From Meloidogyne chitwoodi (Eukaryota > Nematoda > Chromadorea > Rhabditida > Meloidogynidae): DNA of 64,000 nucleotides. The notes under the pieces were generated by a model that was not told where the DNA came from, ran no database searches, and was given only the letters and a program-made list of their open reading frames with translations. Positions 63,967 through 64,000 of the stretch are shown here, one piece after another; the stretch's first letter is position 1; every line of letters starts with the position of its first letter. Location: positions 2,170,001 to 2,234,000 of the forward strand of contig JACZZP010000009.1 of NCBI GenBank assembly GCA_015183035.1, in the 5' to 3' direction. The position numbers and the translations under genes were made by a program.

Positions 63967-64000
63967 TGAGTGAAAAACAAAAAAGAAAAACACAATCAAA
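63967..64000 (+). CDS. Possible start of a divergent gene, cut by the window end
   Basis: An ATG with the open codons MSEKQKRKTQS runs off the window. The Lys-rich start and position divergent from LSM8 make it plausible as a first exon, but 11 codons are not proof. Confidence 0.3.

Overview
The window is nuclear DNA of an invertebrate, most probably a nematode, with a plant-parasitic Meloidogyne-like species as the best guess. The evidence is very AT-rich DNA, many 40-60 bp introns, multi-exon genes on both strands, eukaryotic housekeeping genes (mitochondrial intermediate peptidase, LSM8, a SART1/Snu66 relic, SRP RNA) and clusters of small secreted cysteine-rich proteins of the kind nematodes make. 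The species is inference. No bacterial operons, CRISPR arrays or viral genes are seen.

Layout. 0-3.4 kb holds a Merlin-type transposase fragment, foldback repeats built on a TTGACG unit, and a 41/42-bp minisatellite with a 427-bp higher-order period. 3.6-5.5 kb is a decayed SART1/Snu66 gene. 5.6-9.4 kb is an intact 18-exon MIPEP gene. 9.4-34 kb is mostly gene-poor: decayed hAT (BED finger, dimerisation domain) and possible Merlin-like relics, a 102-bp minisatellite carrying a UUCG hairpin, an 812-bp tandem duplication, an inverted-repeat element containing a small intact two-exon gene, two tiny genes at 26.8-28.0 kb, a MULE-like foldback and a GC-rich hAT-type MITE.

34-47 kb holds a segmental duplication of an SRP RNA plus a small secreted cysteine-rich gene, a secreted FLYWCH-domain gene, three Ly6/ET-like loci (one broken by a MITE, one with about 27 copies of an 18-residue Thr/Lys repeat) and an unknown five-exon gene. 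47.8-62.9 kb is an expanded putative effector locus. Divergent pairs of MAIFN-type secreted proteins lie at both ends and share a palindromic bidirectional promoter. Between them are three BED-zinc-finger genes (two with signal peptides) and two more members of the cysteine-rich family. LSM8 lies at 63.3-63.8 kb.

The secreted genes appear to have grown by tandem and inverted duplication amid hAT- and MULE-type MITEs, several still bracketed by 8- or 9-bp target-site duplications and some inserted in exons, introns or promoters. The most unusual theme is signal peptides joined to transposase-derived DNA-binding domains (BED from hAT, FLYWCH from MULE). All exon models were assembled by eye from splice sites and reading frame. 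Spliced lengths divisible by three and matches between paralogs support them.
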